In this document: positions 25,907 to 35,726 of the stretch, piece after piece
Position numbering within the stretch: the stretch's first letter is position 1
Layout: every line of letters starts with the position of its first letter
Assembly (NCBI GenBank): GCA_013696965.1
Contig: JACCXN010000020.1
Location: forward strand, 1-64,000
DNA: 64,000 nt
DNA from: Bacteroidota bacterium
GTDB taxonomy: Bacteria > Bacteroidota > Bacteroidia > JACCXN01
Direction of reading: 5' to 3'
Position numbers and translations under genes: made by a program
The notes under the pieces: model-generated
The model's database searches: none
What the model saw: only the letters and a program-made list of their open reading frames with translations
Told to the model about the DNA's origin: nothing

Positions 25907-27202
25907 ATGAATCAGAATTTGACAGAAAAAACCCCAGCTAATTTAAGAGTATCCAAAATGGCTGAAAACCTTATTGGGTCAGAGATTATTAAATTAGCAA
26001 GTGAAGTTACAACAAAAATAAAAAATGGAGAAAAAATATATAATCTAACCATTGGTGATTTTAATCCAAAAATTTTTCCCATTCCAACTGAATTAAAAAA
26101 TGAGATTATTCAGGCTTATCAAAATGAAGAAACCAATTATCCACCTGCCAATGGAATTGCGGAATTAAGACAAGCGGTTTCCTCCTTTATTAAAAGATAC
26201 ACTGATCTTGAATATTCTGCAGATGAAATATTAATTGCCGGTGGGGCAAGGCCGTTAATTTATGCTACTTACAAAGCTTTAATTGACCCGGGTGATGTTG
26301 TATTGTTTCCAGTTCCATCATGGAACAACAATCATTATTGTCATCTTTCAGAAGCTCAACAGGTTTTTATTGAAACCAAAGCAGAGAATAATTTTATGCC
26401 CTCAGCTGAGGAACTACAGCCATATATTGCAAATGCTCAAATGCTCGCTTTATGTTCTCCCCTTAATCCAACCGGGACAACTTTTACCAAAGAAGGTTTG
26501 AAAAAAATATGTGAAATGGTTCTTGAAGAAAATAAGAGAAGAACCCATGGCGAAAAGCCCTTATATATTCTTTATGACCAAATATATTGGGCTTTAACTT
26601 ATGGTGATACTAAACATTATGATCCTATTAGCCTTTATCCTGAACTGAGGGATTACACCATTTTTATTGATGGTTTATCAAAGGCTTTTGCTGGTACAGG
26701 TGTACGGGTTGGATGGGCATTTGGTCCACAAAGAATTATTGATAAAATGAAATCTATTCTGGGCCATATTGGCGCTTGGGCTGCAAAGGCAGAGCAAGTA
26801 GCATCAGCAAAATATTTGAATAATACAGAAAAAACAGATGAGTTTTTAATTGCTTTCCGTGGCCAGATACAGCAAAGGCTGCAGGGATATTATGCAGGAT
26901 TCCTTGCCCTTAAATCGGAAGGATTTGAAGTAAATGCAATTGCTCCTCAGGCAGCGATTTACCTCACTGTTCAACTAAATCTTCATGGATATACTACCGA
27001 TCAAAACACTGTTTTAACAAATACAAGTGATATTACAAAATACATTCTGGATGAGGCTAAAATAGCAATTGTTCCCTTTTCGGCCTTTGGAGCTTCGCAG
27101 GATTCCACTTGGTACAGGATTTCTGTTGGAACAAGTACTATTTCTGACATTGATGGCGTAATTAGCAATTTACGCATTGCTTTGAAAAAATTAAAAAAAT
27201 AA
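25907..27202 (+). CDS. Pyridoxal-phosphate aminotransferase, class I (aspartate aminotransferase-like)
   Basis: A 431-residue fold-type I aminotransferase. Visible motifs are NYPPANGIAELRQAV, CSPLNPTG (183-190), ILYDQIYWAL with the PLP-ring Asp, and IDGLSKAFAGTGVRVGW with Lys259 as the Schiff-base lysine, followed by WYRISVGTS with the carboxylate-binding Arg. It transfers amino groups between amino acids and 2-oxo acids in the cytoplasm; aspartate is the likely donor, but substrate cannot be fixed from motifs alone. Length is slightly above average. It stands alone between the sprT-like and GDP-mannose genes. Confidence 0.88.
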   Translation: MNQNLTEKTPANLRVSKMAENLIGSEIIKLASEVTTKIKNGEKIYNLTIGDFNPKIFPIPTELKNEIIQAYQNEETNYPPANGIAELRQAVSSFIKRYTDLEYSADEILIAGGARPLIYATYKALIDPGDVVLFPVPSWNNNHYCHLSEAQQVFIETKAENNFMPSAEELQPYIANAQMLALCSPLNPTGTTFTKEGLKKICEMVLEENKRRTHGEKPLYILYDQIYWALTYGDTKHYDPISLYPELRDYTIFIDGLSKAFAGTGVRVGWAFGPQRIIDKMKSILGHIGAWAAKAEQVASAKYLNNTEKTDEFLIAFRGQIQQRLQGYYAGFLALKSEGFEVNAIAPQAAIYLTVQLNLHGYTTDQNTVLTNTSDITKYILDEAKIAIVPFSAFGASQDSTWYRISVGTSTISDIDGVISNLRIALKKLKK

Positions 27203-27285
27203 TTTTAAGCTGTAAGCATTACATTTTATTTTTTTAGGGAGGTCTTTTTACTTTTTAATTTCAGTGAATTAGAGATAATCAAAAA

Positions 27286-28371
27286 ATGAAAAATAATTAT
27301 TGTGTTATAATGGCCGGGGGTATTGGCAGCAGATTTTGGCCAATGAGCAGAACAGCTCATCCCAAACAATTCCTTGATATATTAGGAACTGGTCGTACTT
27401 TACTTCAACAAACATACGATAGGTTTTTACTACTTTGCCCACCAGAAAACATTTATATCGTAACCAACGAAGATTATACTAAACTGGTAAAGGAGCAACT
27501 CCCGGATTTAAACCAGGATCAAATATTATCAGAACCAGCAAGAAAAAACACTGCACCATGTGCTGCTTATGCGAGTTATAAAATAGGAAGTATTAATCCT
27601 GATGCAATCATTGTTATTGCTCCTTCAGATCATTTGATAACTAAGGAAGAAACATTTGTTAAGGCAATTAATTCATGTATTTTAAAAGCTCAGGAAGAAG
27701 ACTGTCTTGCAACCCTTGGTATTAAACCAACCAGGCCCGATACTGGATATGGATATATTCAATTCTATGAAACAGAATGGAAATATGATAAAAGACTAAA
27801 AAAAGTTAAAACCTTCACAGAAAAGCCAGATCATGAAATGGCAAAATTTTTTATCGAGAGTGGCGACTTCCTTTGGAATTCGGGAATCTTTATTTGGAGC
27901 TTTAAAAGTTTTGTAAAAGCACTGGAAAGGCATTTACCTGAAACTGCTGCTGTTTTTAAAGAAGGCATGGATAAATACAATACTCCTGCCGAAAAAGCTT
28001 TTATTGTTCAGGCTTACGCACAATGTTCAAGCATTTCAATAGATTATGCCATAATGGAAAAGGCAGACAATGTATATGTGCGTTCTTCTGCCATTGGCTG
28101 GTCTGATTTGGGCACCTGGGGTTCACTTTATGCCAATTCAAAAAAAGATGAAAACAGGAATGCTGTTGTAGGAAATAATGTAATGCTTTACGAATCATCA
28201 AACTGTATTGTGAATGTTCCTAAAAACAAACTTGTGGTAGTACAGGGATTGGAGGATTATATAATAGTTGAATCTGATAACATACTGCTTATTTGCAAAA
28301 AAGAAGATGAACAACAAATAAAGACCTTTGTAAATGAAATTAAAATAAAAAAAGGAGAGAAGTATATTTGA
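27286..28371 (+). CDS. manC: Mannose-1-phosphate guanylyltransferase
   Basis: A 361-residue nucleotidyltransferase that makes GDP-mannose from GTP and mannose 1-phosphate. The nucleotide-binding signature is MAGGIGSRFWPMSR, with HPKQF just after. Other family blocks are IVIAPSDHLI, GIKPTRPDTGYGYIQ, FTEKPD and WNSGIFIW. It has no C-terminal phosphomannose isomerase domain, as in the short Bacteroidota form. GDP-mannose feeds surface polysaccharide or fucose synthesis. It ends at a strong terminator shared with fumC. Confidence 0.9.
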   Translation: MKNNYCVIMAGGIGSRFWPMSRTAHPKQFLDILGTGRTLLQQTYDRFLLLCPPENIYIVTNEDYTKLVKEQLPDLNQDQILSEPARKNTAPCAAYASYKIGSINPDAIIVIAPSDHLITKEETFVKAINSCILKAQEEDCLATLGIKPTRPDTGYGYIQFYETEWKYDKRLKKVKTFTEKPDHEMAKFFIESGDFLWNSGIFIWSFKSFVKALERHLPETAAVFKEGMDKYNTPAEKAFIVQAYAQCSSISIDYAIMEKADNVYVRSSAIGWSDLGTWGSLYANSKKDENRNAVVGNNVMLYESSNCIVNVPKNKLVVVQGLEDYIIVESDNILLICKKEDEQQIKTFVNEIKIKKGEKYI

Positions 28372-28430
28372 ACAGTCAAAATTCAATTGTGAAATTGAAA
28401 TTACAAATGCTTTTGTTTTAAACACAAATA

Positions 28431-28491
28431 AAATAAATAAGGGCTTAAAAACCATAGTTAAAAACCCTGAATTCTAAGCCCTTATTTATTT
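28431..28491. terminator. Bidirectional terminator between manC and fumC
   Basis: A perfect 17-bp inverted repeat (28431-28447 and 28475-28491; core AAGGGCTTA/TAAGCCCTT) with A/T-rich outer arms and a 27-base loop. Confidence 0.85.
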
Positions 28492-28550
28492 ACCAAAGGC
28501 ATTTGATTATAAACTTCCCCTAGCCTCTTTATGAATTCTTCTCTTCGATT

Positions 28551-29942
28551 TTAAATAGAGCCTATCATTTCGTTAGGATTAACCCACTGGGTAAATTGAT
28601 CCTCGGTAAGCAATCCAAGTGCAATGGCTGATTGGCGAAGTGTACTACCTTCCTTATGTGCTTTTTTAGCAATTTTAGCAGCGTTTTCGTATCCAATGTG
28701 TGGATTCAGGGCTGTTACAAGCATAAGTGAGTTTTCAAGGTTTTGTTTTATTCTTGCATGATTTGGTTCTATTCCTATGGCGCAGTTTTCATTAAAGGAA
28801 ACACAAGCATCTCCAATTAACCTGGCTGCCATTAGGAAGTTGTAAATCATTACTGGTTTAAAAACATTTAATTCAAAATGTCCGTTCATCCCACCTATGG
28901 TTATTGCCGCATCATTACCAATTACCTGAGCACAAACCATAGTCATGGCTTCACATTGAGTAGGATTAACTTTACCTGGCATAATAGAAGAACCAGGTTC
29001 GTTTTCAGGGATATTTATCTCTCCAATTCCACAACGAGGGCCAGAGGCAAGCAATCGAATGTCGTTTGCTATTTTCATAAGGCTTACTGCTACGGTTTTT
29101 AATGCTCCTGATGTCTCAACAATTGCATCATGGGCAGCAAGTGCTTCAAATTTATTCTCTGCGCTAACAAAAGGTATACCTGTAAGCATTGCAATTTTTT
29201 CAGCAACAAGCTTTGAATATCCTTTTGGTGTATTAATTCCTGTTCCCACAGCCGTGCCTCCAAGTGCGAGTTCAGAAAGATGCGACAAACTGTTTTTTAT
29301 AGCTTTTATACCATGATTCAGTTGTGCAGCGTAACCTGAAAACTCCTGGCCAAGGGTAAGTGGAGTTGCATCCATTAAATGGGTTCTGCCAATTTTAACA
29401 ATTTCATTAAAATCAATAGACTTTTGGGAAATTGTATCGTTTAAAACCTGAATTCCCGGAATTGTGGTTTTTACAATTGATTTATACGCTGCAATATGCA
29501 TTGCAGTAGGAAAAGTGTCGTTTGAAGATTGTGATTTGTTTACATCATCATTGGGATGAATAAATGTTTTACCTTCTCCCAATTTATTTCCCTGCAGTAC
29601 ATGAGCACGATTGGCAATTACTTCATTCACATTCATGTTGGACTGCGTTCCAGAACCTGTTTGCCATACTACCAGGGGAAACTGATCATCAAGATGACCT
29701 GCAAGTATTTCATCGCATACTTTTGCAATCAATTCTGCTTTATCATTTGCTAAAACTCCTAACTCACAATTGGTTAAAGCTGCCGCCTTTTTAAGGTAAG
29801 CAAAAGCTCTTATAATTTCAACCGGCATTAATTGTCCGCCAATTTTAAAGTTATTTCTAGAGCGCTCTGTTTGTGCCCCCCAATATTTATCTGCAGGAAC
29901 ATTAACATCCCCCATTGTATCTTTTTCAATTCTATATTCCAT
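28551..29942 (-). CDS. fumC: Fumarate hydratase, class II
   Basis: A 463-residue TCA-cycle enzyme that interconverts fumarate and malate without an iron-sulphur cluster. It carries the superfamily signature [15 protein letters not shown] near residue 317, the substrate-binding [12 protein letters not shown] and the [19 protein letters not shown] block typical of fumarases rather than aspartases. Length is normal. It is a single gene, converging on manC. Confidence 0.96.
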   Translation of the reverse strand: MEYRIEKDTMGDVNVPADKYWGAQTERSRNNFKIGGQLMPVEIIRAFAYLKKAAALTNCELGVLANDKAELIAKVCDEILAGHLDDQFPLVVWQTGSGTQSNMNVNEVIANRAHVLQGNKLGEGKTFIHPNDDVNKSQSSNDTFPTAMHIAAYKSIVKTTIPGIQVLNDTISQKSIDFNEIVKIGRTHLMDATPLTLGQEFSGYAAQLNHGIKAIKNSLSHLSELALGGTAVGTGINTPKGYSKLVAEKIAMLTGIPFVSAENKFEALAAHDAIVETSGALKTVAVSLMKIANDIRLLASGPRCGIGEINIPENEPGSSIMPGKVNPTQCEAMTMVCAQVIGNDAAITIGGMNGHFELNVFKPVMIYNFLMAARLIGDACVSFNENCAIGIEPNHARIKQNLENSLMLVTALNPHIGYENAAKIAKKAHKEGSTLRQSAIALGLLTEDQFTQWVNPNEMIGSI

Positions 29943-30034
29943 GGCCTTTTGTATTATATGAGTATTTGTTTTGTTGTATCAAGAGATGAATAACATCTGA
30001 ATATTTTAATAAAATCGATTAAAAAAAAGCGCCC

Positions 30035-30382
30035 TCACTTTTTGAATAGGTCTGCTATTTTTTCAATATCCCTGCCAACAACAGCCCTATTGCCTTTTAC
30101 AATGATAGGACGTTCAATAAGTTCTGGGTTTTCCAACATAATATGAATCCATTCATCGTCTGATAAATTTAAATTTTTGAGCTTTTCCTTATACAACTTT
30201 TCCCCTTTTCGCAGTAATTGTTCAGGCTTCATGTTAAGTTTTGCCAATACTTTTTTAAATTCTTCAATCGAAGGAATCACCTTTAAGTATTCGGTGACTT
30301 CAGGTTCAAGCCCGTTTTCTTTCATGTAATCAAGCGCCTGTCTGCTTTTACTGCATTTTGTATTATGGTATATCTTTATCAT
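30035..30382 (-). CDS. ArsC/Spx-family (glutaredoxin-type arsenate reductase-like) protein
   Basis: A 115-residue thioredoxin-fold protein. Cys10 in YHNTKCSKSRQAL is at the catalytic position of ArsC, and the C-terminus has the RPIIVKGNRAVVGR block containing the arginines of that family. It may reduce arsenate using glutathione/glutaredoxin-like thiols, but there is no ars operon here, so a general redox or YffB-like role is as likely. It starts one base after the prfB stop and is probably co-transcribed with recX and prfB. Confidence 0.85.
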   Translation of the reverse strand: MIKIYHNTKCSKSRQALDYMKENGLEPEVTEYLKVIPSIEEFKKVLAKLNMKPEQLLRKGEKLYKEKLKNLNLSDDEWIHIMLENPELIERPIIVKGNRAVVGRDIEKIADLFKK

Positions 30383-30383
30383 T

Positions 30384-31482
30384 TTACTTTGCTTTATTGG
30401 TGCTGTTTTCCATCAAATAGGATTTAATAAACCCATCCAGGTCACCATCCATAACCGCTTGTACATTTGATGTTTCATGACCTGTTCTTATATCCTTAAC
30501 CAATTTATAGGGATGGAAAACATAATTTCTAATTTGCGATCCCCATTCTATTTTTTTCTTCCCTGCTTCAATTTCTGCAATGGCTTCATTGCGTTTGCGC
30601 ATTTCAATTTCGAAAAGTTGGGATTTTAGCATTTGAAGCGCTTTGTCTTTATTTTGAAGTTGCGAACGCGATTCCTGATTTTTAATAATAATCCCGCTTG
30701 GTTTATGGGTTAATCTAACTGCTGTTTCTACTTTGTTAACATTTTGACCTCCTGCTCCACCAGCTCTAAAAGTATCCCACTCAATATCTCCCGGGTTAAT
30801 ATTAATATCTATGGTTTCGTCCACTATGGGATATACATAAATAGAGGCGAAAGAAGTATGTCTTTTGGCATTTGCATCAAAAGGTGAAATTCTTACCAAC
30901 CTGTGCACACCGTTCTCTCCTTTAAGAAACCCATAGGCAAAATCTCCTGCAACTTCAATGGTAGCAGATTTTATTCCTGCTCCATCACCATCCTGGTAAT
31001 CAATTTGAGAAACTTTATATCCATGTTTTTCACTCCACATAATATACATTCTCATTAACATTTCTGCCCAATCCTGGCTTTCTGTGCCTCCTGCTCCGGA
31101 ATTAATTTCAACAATAGCCCCTAGTTTATCTTCCTCACCACCCAACATGTTTTTAAATTCCAGGTCGTCAATCTTTTTCGTTGTTTGAGCATACTGCTCA
31201 TCCACCTCATCCTCGGATGCTTCTCCTTCCTTATAAAAATCAAAAAGCACATTCAAATCTTCAAGATGGGCAGCAGCTTCTGAAAAAGCATCAACCCATA
31301 TTTTTTTTGATTGTATTTTTTTTAGTACAACTTCCGCCTTTTTGGGATTATCCCAAAATCCGGGAGCCTGTGTTAATTGCTCCTCTTCAGCTATTTGTCT
31401 TATTTTCAGGTCAACGTCAAAGATGCCTCCTTAAGGCTTCCAGGCGATCATTGAGCTCTTTTACTTGTTCTATATTTATCAT
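30384..31482 (-). CDS. prfB: Peptide chain release factor 2, expressed by programmed +1 frameshift
   Basis: Translation starts at ATG 31482 and reads 21 codons (ending ALRRHL) to an in-frame TGA at 31419-31417. Shifting +1 at CTT-TGA-C continues as [14 protein letters not shown] and stays open to 30384, giving a 365-residue RF2, the normal length. The domain order is normal, with [13 protein letters not shown] (recognition-loop region) and the GGQ motif at residues 244-246. RF2 releases peptides at UGA and UAA; the internal UGA makes its own synthesis self-regulated. The long open frame from TTG 31256 is therefore only the C-terminal 290 residues. Confidence 0.95.
31416..31431 (-). promoter_or_regulatory. 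RF2 programmed frameshift site
   Basis: Minus strand reads AGGAGG-CAT-CTT-TGA-C. The Shine-Dalgarno-like AGGAGG (31431-31426), 3-base spacer, slippery CTT and weak stop context TGAC are the same arrangement as in Escherichia coli prfB. Confidence 0.95.
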
Positions 31483-31539
31483 CGGTCAAATTTAACTATT
31501 TTTAACTCCTTTTTAAACAAAATTTCCCATTAAATTATT

Positions 31540-31998
31540 TCATTTTTTATTTACTATATCCCACACTAAATCATGTTCATATCCCTTGGATAATACAAAT
31601 CGCGCAACCTTTAATTTAGCCTGTTCAGCATCTTTTGTATTAATTTCTTTGCGTTTTTTATCAACCAATAATTTCAATGTTTCTATATACTCTTTTTCAT
31701 CAATAAGCAGCAATGCAGATTTTATAAGGTTTGGTTCAATTTTTTTACTCACCAGGCTAGCCTTTATTTTATGTTTTCCCCATTTCTTAATTTTGAATTT
31801 ACCCCTTGCAAAACTCTCGGCATACCTTTTTTCATCTATAAACTTCTCCTTCTTTAACTCATCAATTATAGAATCATAATCTGAAGCAGGAAGATCAAAT
31901 TCATTTAATTTTTGCTTTACTTCATCCATACACCTATCCCGGTATGCACAATAATACTCAAGCTTTTTTACAGTTTCAATGTATTTTTTTGTGGACAT
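31540..31998 (-). CDS. recX: Regulatory protein RecX
   Basis: A 152-residue all-helical protein with the three-helix repeats of RecX: YYCAYRDRCMDEVKQKL, then DELKKEKFIDEKRYAESFARGKFKIKKWGKHKIKASL-like order, and a last repeat ending in LSKGYEHDLVWDIV. RecX binds RecA filaments and limits recombination. No recA is nearby, as in most Bacteroidota. It precedes prfB by 57 bases in the same direction. Confidence 0.88.
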   Translation of the reverse strand: MSTKKYIETVKKLEYYCAYRDRCMDEVKQKLNEFDLPASDYDSIIDELKKEKFIDEKRYAESFARGKFKIKKWGKHKIKASLVSKKIEPNLIKSALLLIDEKEYIETLKLLVDKKRKEINTKDAEQAKLKVARFVLSKGYEHDLVWDIVNKK

Positions 31999-32197
31999 GT
32001 ATTTGTGTATTGTTTAATGCAAAGTTAAAATGAAAAATTGTTTTTAATTCATCCTGAGATACATTTTGAAATAAGCTCCGGCTTTGTTAAACTTTGGTAT
32101 TGATTGCTGCAGACCTAGCTATTAGCTGTGATGTTTTAAGATGTGTTAAAACTATACAAAGCTCCTGTATTTATATTAGGATAAGCTTATTAAAAAT

Positions 32198-32231
32198 AAA
32201 AAGGGGCTGATGTTTCCAACAGCCCCTTTTC
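32198..32231 (-). terminator. Intrinsic terminator of the yqeY transcript
   Basis: AAAAGGGGCTG (32199-32209) pairs perfectly with CAGCCCCTTTT (32220-32230); on the minus strand it is followed by a T-rich run. It lies 17 bases after the yqeY stop. Confidence 0.88.
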
Positions 32232-32247
32232 CACACACACTATTTTT

Positions 32248-32688
32248 TTAATTTAACAATTCTTTTGCAATTTGAGAGATCATTTTACCATCTGCTTTCC
32301 CAGAGAGCCTTTTTGTTGCTGCACCCATTACTTTGCCAAAATCAGCTTGTGAAGATGCTCCGGTTTCTGCAATCACTTCTTTTAACTCCTGGGTTAACTC
32401 CTCATGGCTTAATTGCTTTGGAAGATACATTTCGATAATGTTAGCCTGAGCTATTTCTGAATGGGCCAAATCACCCCTATCCTGAGAGAAAAATATTTCA
32501 GCGCTCTCCTTTCTTTGTTTGACCATTCTTTGCAGGGCCTTTATTTGAGAATCTTCATTAAACTCTTCCCCTGAGGTTTTCAGTTTAAGGATTTCTGCTT
32601 TTATAGCCCGCAAAGCTTCCAGTTTTGCTGCCTCTTTTGCCAACATCGCTGTTTTTATGTCAATATTTATTTTTTCTTCCAAATTCAT
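32248..32688 (-). CDS. YqeY/GatB C-terminal-like domain protein
   Basis: A 146-residue protein covering the whole YqeY family: an N-terminal helical part (LEEKINIDIKTAMLAKEAAKLEALRAIK) and the C-terminal GatB/YqeY tail domain (SQADFGKVMGAATKRLSGKADGKMISQIAKELL). It is related to the tRNA-binding tail of the amidotransferase subunit GatB, but its own function is not established. It follows ftsZ at 73 bases and probably shares its transcript. Three tandem copies of its start-codon sequence lie at the 5' end. Confidence 0.88.
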   Translation of the reverse strand: MNLEEKINIDIKTAMLAKEAAKLEALRAIKAEILKLKTSGEEFNEDSQIKALQRMVKQRKESAEIFFSQDRGDLAHSEIAQANIIEMYLPKQLSHEELTQELKEVIAETGASSQADFGKVMGAATKRLSGKADGKMISQIAKELLN

Positions 32689-32713
32689 TTTAATTCATTT
32701 TAATTCATTTTAA
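32684..32713 (-). repeat. Triplicated 10-bp translation-start sequence before yqeY
   Basis: On the minus strand the unit AATTAAAATG is repeated so that ATG occurs at 32708, 32698 and 32688. The first two each read ATG-AAT-TAA (Met-Asn-stop); only the third opens yqeY. The period of 10 puts the three ATGs in different frames. Confidence 0.85.
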
Positions 32714-32761
32714 CGTTATCAAAATTAGAAATCAATTGCATCCTTTTATTAAAGATACAAA

Positions 32762-34336
32762 TTAATCTACATTGTCATGTAAAAATGAATTGTTTGGTTT
32801 TATCTCTGTTTTTTTCTCTTCATTTTCACTTAATGTATACCGTGAAACCTGTGATTGTGAAGAATGAGGAACATTATCTAAATGAATATTCCTTCGCTTG
32901 TAAGCAGGCTCATTTTCCATCCCGGTGATATTTCCAGGTCTTGAAAAATTTCTGAATGTAAGTTCTTTTAACCTGTTAACTCTTTCCTGAGCTTTGTTCA
33001 TTTGTTCATCAGCGGTTGGAGTATCCGATTTTTTCTCAGACTTAAATTCCAGTTGTATGGCTTCCTCTTTTTTTGAAAAAATCTCTGCATTTTCATCATC
33101 CGCTTTTTCATCCAAAACGTGTACAATTTTTTGCTCATGGTTTGGAACAACAAATTCAATACTTACCTGCTCTTCTGACTGAGTATTTTTCAGGTACATT
33201 TCCGGTTCTGTTGGTTTATCCTGCTGAATTGCTTGAATAATTGGAGCTTTAACCTCTGTGTTTTCTGTTACTGGATTTTGAACGATGAATAAAGGTTTTT
33301 CTACTTCGCTTTTCACATCCGTATTTAATTTATATACAGTTTTTTCAGGTTTTTTCATCATGTCGGTTCCAAAATCCTTGGTAGCACTAAAGCCTGTAGC
33401 AATAACAATAGCCCTGATGTTTTCTCCCAGGGTTTCATCAAAACTAACCCCAAAAATTATATTAGCAGTAGAACCTGCCTCTTCCTGGATATAATCTGAA
33501 ATTTCACCAACCTCATCCATTGTAACTTCTTTGGTTCCACTTGAAATGTACAACAATACCTGGCTTGCACCTTTTATATTGTTGTCATTTAATAAAGGTG
33601 AAGCAAGGGCTTGTTCAACCGCTCTTATGGCTCTGTCATCACCTTCGGCAAGCGCGTGTCCCATAATTGCTGTACCACCGTTTGTCATAACAGTGCTTAC
33701 GTCATTAAAATCCACGTTAACATAACCAGGAACTGTGATAACTTCCGCAATTCCTTTGGCTGCAGTTGTTAGTACATTATCTGCATGAGCAAAAGCATCT
33801 TTCAAGGAAAGATTCCCATACATTTCCCTTAACTTATCATTGTTGATGATAATCATAGTATCAACGCTATTTCTAAGGGCTTCCAATCCCTCCTCAGCCT
33901 GGATCTTTCTTTTTTTACCTTCAAAAACGAAAGGAATGGTAACAATTCCTACGGTAAGGATTCCCATTTCTTTTGCAGCTGCAGCAATTACTGGAGCAGC
34001 TCCTGTTCCTGTTCCTCCGCCCATTCCAGCTGTAATGAATACCATTTTGGTATCATACCCAATCATCTCTTTTACCTGATCAATGCTTTCAATGGCAGAA
34101 TTCTTACCTATTTCAGGTAATGAACCAGCTCCTAATCCTTGAGTCAAGGATTCTCCCAATGGTATTTTGTTTGGTACCGGGCTTTTACTTAATGATTGTT
34201 GATCTGTGTTACAGATAATAAAATCTACCCCATTTATGCCCTGGGCATACATGTGGGAAACGGCATTGCTGCCTCCCCCTCCAACTCCAATAACCTTGAT
34301 TATTGATGGTTGTTCTTTTGGTAATGCAAATTCCAT
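32762..34336 (-). CDS. ftsZ: Cell division GTPase FtsZ
   Basis: A 524-residue tubulin homologue that forms the Z-ring. It has VGGGGSNAV near the N-terminus, the tubulin signature GGGTGTGAAP, and the T7 loop NVDFNDVSTVM needed for GTP hydrolysis in the polymer. After the core (about residue 320) comes a long acidic linker of some 190 residues and a short C-terminal tail ending FLHDNVD, typical of Bacteroidota rather than the proteobacterial tail. It is the last gene of the division cluster, 113 bases after ftsA. Confidence 0.97.
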   Translation of the reverse strand: MEFALPKEQPSIIKVIGVGGGGSNAVSHMYAQGINGVDFIICNTDQQSLSKSPVPNKIPLGESLTQGLGAGSLPEIGKNSAIESIDQVKEMIGYDTKMVFITAGMGGGTGTGAAPVIAAAAKEMGILTVGIVTIPFVFEGKKRKIQAEEGLEALRNSVDTMIIINNDKLREMYGNLSLKDAFAHADNVLTTAAKGIAEVITVPGYVNVDFNDVSTVMTNGGTAIMGHALAEGDDRAIRAVEQALASPLLNDNNIKGASQVLLYISSGTKEVTMDEVGEISDYIQEEAGSTANIIFGVSFDETLGENIRAIVIATGFSATKDFGTDMMKKPEKTVYKLNTDVKSEVEKPLFIVQNPVTENTEVKAPIIQAIQQDKPTEPEMYLKNTQSEEQVSIEFVVPNHEQKIVHVLDEKADDENAEIFSKKEEAIQLEFKSEKKSDTPTADEQMNKAQERVNRLKELTFRNFSRPGNITGMENEPAYKRRNIHLDNVPHSSQSQVSRYTLSENEEKKTEIKPNNSFLHDNVD

Positions 34337-34449
34337 AGTTTTTGTTTTTTAGTTAAATTAATTGGTGTGTTTGTGTGTGTGTTTATTTTTAAATGTTGTT
34401 CCTGTTATTATATTCTCCCTGGTTTTAATGAGTAATTGTTGAAAAGGAT

Positions 34450-35718
34450 TTAATTCTGCTCCTTATCTTCATCAAACCACTGCTGTGTTTTATTAAATAA
34501 TTTATCAAAAAAGCCACCCTTTGTTTTCTTGGAATGGGTTGTAATTCTGTTGTTTTTATTTCTTTGTTTATCGTAATATTCAAGGCCTTTTATCACTAGT
34601 CCCACGCTTGTTGCGAAAATAGGGCTGGTGATTTCCATTGATCCTTTTCCCAAATGTTCATTTGGATAACCAATTCTTGTATCCATTCCTGTAAGATACT
34701 CTACCAGTTGAGAAACATGCTTTAACTGAGCGCCACCACCTGTAAGTACGATTCCAGCTATAAGTTTTTTTTCATACCCTGAACTTTTAATCTCATAATA
34801 CACATGCTCTATAATTTCTTCCATTCTTGCCTGAATAATATTGGAAAGATTCTTTACAGAAATTTCTTTTGGTTCTCTTCCTTTTAATCCAGGTATTACC
34901 ACTACTTCATTATCCAGGTTTTCATTTGCCAGAGCTGAGCCGAACTTCATTTTTAATTGCTCTGCCTGGTATTTTAGTATGGTGCATCCCTCTTTAATAT
35001 CCTCAGTAATAATATTTGCCCCAAAAGGAATAACAGCAGTATGCCTGATAATTCCATCCTGAAAAATGGCCACATCTGTTGTGCCACCACCAATGTCAAC
35101 TAAAACAACACCTGCTTCTTTTTCCTCTTCACTTAAAACTGCCTCAGATGATGCCAATGGCTCAAGGATAAGTTCAGTAACCTCAAGTTCAGCTTTACTT
35201 ACACATTTAAAAATGTTTTTTGCGGCTGTTACTTGTCCGGTTATAATATGAAAATTTGCTTCGAGTCTTATACCTGACATTCCAATGGGATTTTTAATTC
35301 CCATCTCATTATCAACAATATATTCCTGAGGAAGCACGTGTATAATCTCCTCTCCCGGAAGCATTACCAGCTTATACATATCCTCCACAATAGTATCGAT
35401 ATCAACCTGACTAATTTCATCATCAAGACTGTTTCTGGTACGCATTCCCCTATGCTGCAAACTTTTAATATGCTGGCCGGCAATACCCACATTCACATAT
35501 TTAATTTCAACTCCTGATGCATTGCTTGCTTCCTCAACAGCTGTCTTAATGGATTGTACAGTTTGTTCGATATTAGCAACAACGCCTCTTTTTACCCCAA
35601 TTGATTCGGCCTTGCCATAACCCAGGATTTCTATTTTTCCATATTCATTTCTGCGCCCTACCATAGCAACAATTTTTGTTGTCCCTATATCAAGTCCGAC
35701 TACAATTTCTGAATCCAT
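34450..35718 (-). CDS. ftsA: Cell division actin-like ATPase FtsA
   Basis: A 422-residue actin-like protein that anchors FtsZ to the membrane. It shows the phosphate-1 motif GLDIGTTKIVAMVG, phosphate-2 VLVDIGGGTTDVAIF and adenosine motif GIVLTGGGAQL. I choose ATG 35718 (MDSEIVVGLDIG); the frame extends to a TTG at 35742 but that overlaps ftsQ and adds unfamiliar residues. Only 8 bases separate it from the ftsQ stop. The C-terminal end is charged and includes the likely membrane-targeting helix (GGFFDKLFNKTQQWF). Confidence 0.95.
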   Translation of the reverse strand: MDSEIVVGLDIGTTKIVAMVGRRNEYGKIEILGYGKAESIGVKRGVVANIEQTVQSIKTAVEEASNASGVEIKYVNVGIAGQHIKSLQHRGMRTRNSLDDEISQVDIDTIVEDMYKLVMLPGEEIIHVLPQEYIVDNEMGIKNPIGMSGIRLEANFHIITGQVTAAKNIFKCVSKAELEVTELILEPLASSEAVLSEEEKEAGVVLVDIGGGTTDVAIFQDGIIRHTAVIPFGANIITEDIKEGCTILKYQAEQLKMKFGSALANENLDNEVVVIPGLKGREPKEISVKNLSNIIQARMEEIIEHVYYEIKSSGYEKKLIAGIVLTGGGAQLKHVSQLVEYLTGMDTRIGYPNEHLGKGSMEITSPIFATSVGLVIKGLEYYDKQRNKNNRITTHSKKTKGGFFDKLFNKTQQWFDEDKEQN

Positions 35719-35726
35719 AATTTTAT

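Noticed and set aside
30035-30382. Arsenic-resistance operon
   Set aside because: Only one ArsC-like gene is present, without arsR, arsB or acr3, and it sits behind prfB.
34364-34384. GT-rich simple repeat between ftsA and ftsZ
   Set aside because: Short and irregular; no regulatory meaning can be supported.
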